Positions 63,907-64,000 of a stretch of DNA of 64,000 nt are shown here, piece after piece. Below the pieces are notes generated by a model. It saw only the letters and a list, made by a program, of their open reading frames with translations. It was not told where the DNA came from and made no database searches. Origin of the DNA: Talpa occidentalis (lineage: Eukaryota; Chordata; Mammalia; Eulipotyphla; Talpidae); assembly GCF_014898055.3 (NCBI RefSeq), contig NW_023605194.1, positions 64,977,361 through 65,041,360 on the forward strand, read 5' to 3'. Within the stretch, counting starts at the first letter, position 1. Each line of letters starts with the position of its first letter. The position numbers were made by a program, and so were the translations under genes.

Positions 63907-64000
63907 TTTTAAAGATGTATTTATTTATGCATACAAGAACTGGGGTCTGTACAGGCCAGAGGTGGTGGTGGGGGCGGGGGGGTGAGAGGATTCACCAGAG
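63907..64000 (-). repeat. tRNA-SINE, type C, cut by window edge
   Basis: TTTTTAAAGATGTATTTATTTATGC and ACAAGAACTGGGGTCTGTACAGG, then a G-rich stretch, running off the window. Confidence 0.85.

Larger units (their letters stand above)
55228..64000 (+). other. YPEL1: Probable YPEL1 intron 1, 5' part
   Basis: From the putative donor to the window end. It holds an L1 3'-end-like remnant at 56455-56690, SINEs at 57517-57788, 58101-58749 (three nested), 60417-60680, 61321-61863 (two), 62005-62301, 63018-63300, 63587-63819 and 63907-64000, a MIR-like stretch at 59620-59840, and antisense L1 pieces at 62300-63895. The stretches 55480-56450, 56700-57500, 58770-59600 and 60700-61310 show no gene. Confidence 0.5.

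Overview
The window is mammalian nuclear DNA carrying most of MAPK1 (ERK2, extracellular signal-regulated kinase 2) on the + strand. Seven coding exons (exons 2 to 8) are split by introns with GT/AG borders. Joined, they encode residues 40 to 360 of ERK2, and I see no amino-acid difference from the human protein as I know it. Exon 1 (start codon and glycine-rich loop) lies upstream of position 1. The stop codon is in exon 8, and a separate 3'UTR exon (exon 9) starts at 39368.

Layout: 1-1985 end of intron 1; exons at 1986-2168, 3905-4094, 17280-17396, 21285-21399, 21706-21837, 32824-32933 and 35432-35557; 3'UTR exon from 39368 to about 43950; intergenic DNA to about 54340; a CpG island at 54340-55470 with a likely promoter and non-coding first exon on the + strand; then its first intron to the window end. 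In human 22q11.2 the next gene downstream of MAPK1, in the same orientation, is YPEL1, so the CpG island is most likely the YPEL1 promoter. No YPEL1 coding exon is visible here.

Most of the rest is transposable elements. About 43 copies of one tRNA-derived SINE family are present (start GGGCCTCCCTGGTGGCGCAG, A/T-rich tail), covering roughly a sixth of the window. Three body types can be told apart. Type A reads GCGCTGGGTTGCGAAGCTG, then CGCTTCTGACTGTACCC; an A-long variant adds a 3' tail ending CATGCCTCTATA-An. Type B reads GAGCACAGCACTGTGAAGC, then CTCTGGCCTGTACCCC. Type C reads GGGGTTAAG, then AGGGAGCTACCCACATGG, with GCATAAATAAATAAA at the end. There is also a short 3'-lacking form. Other elements are three larger L1 segments and smaller L1 remnants, a solo LTR and related LTR sequence, MIR copies, a MER5A copy, a TA-flanked DNA transposon and an old RTE-like LINE remnant.

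The SINE is not the primate Alu, rodent B1/B2, carnivore CAN, ruminant Bov-tA, pig PRE-1, horse ERE, vespertilionid VES or rhinolophid SINE sequence that I know. The host is therefore a placental mammal of a group I cannot name. I found no bacterial-type system, CRISPR array or new protein family. The points worth a second look concern SINE biology, nested insertions, a perfect hairpin, and details of MAPK1 RNA processing.
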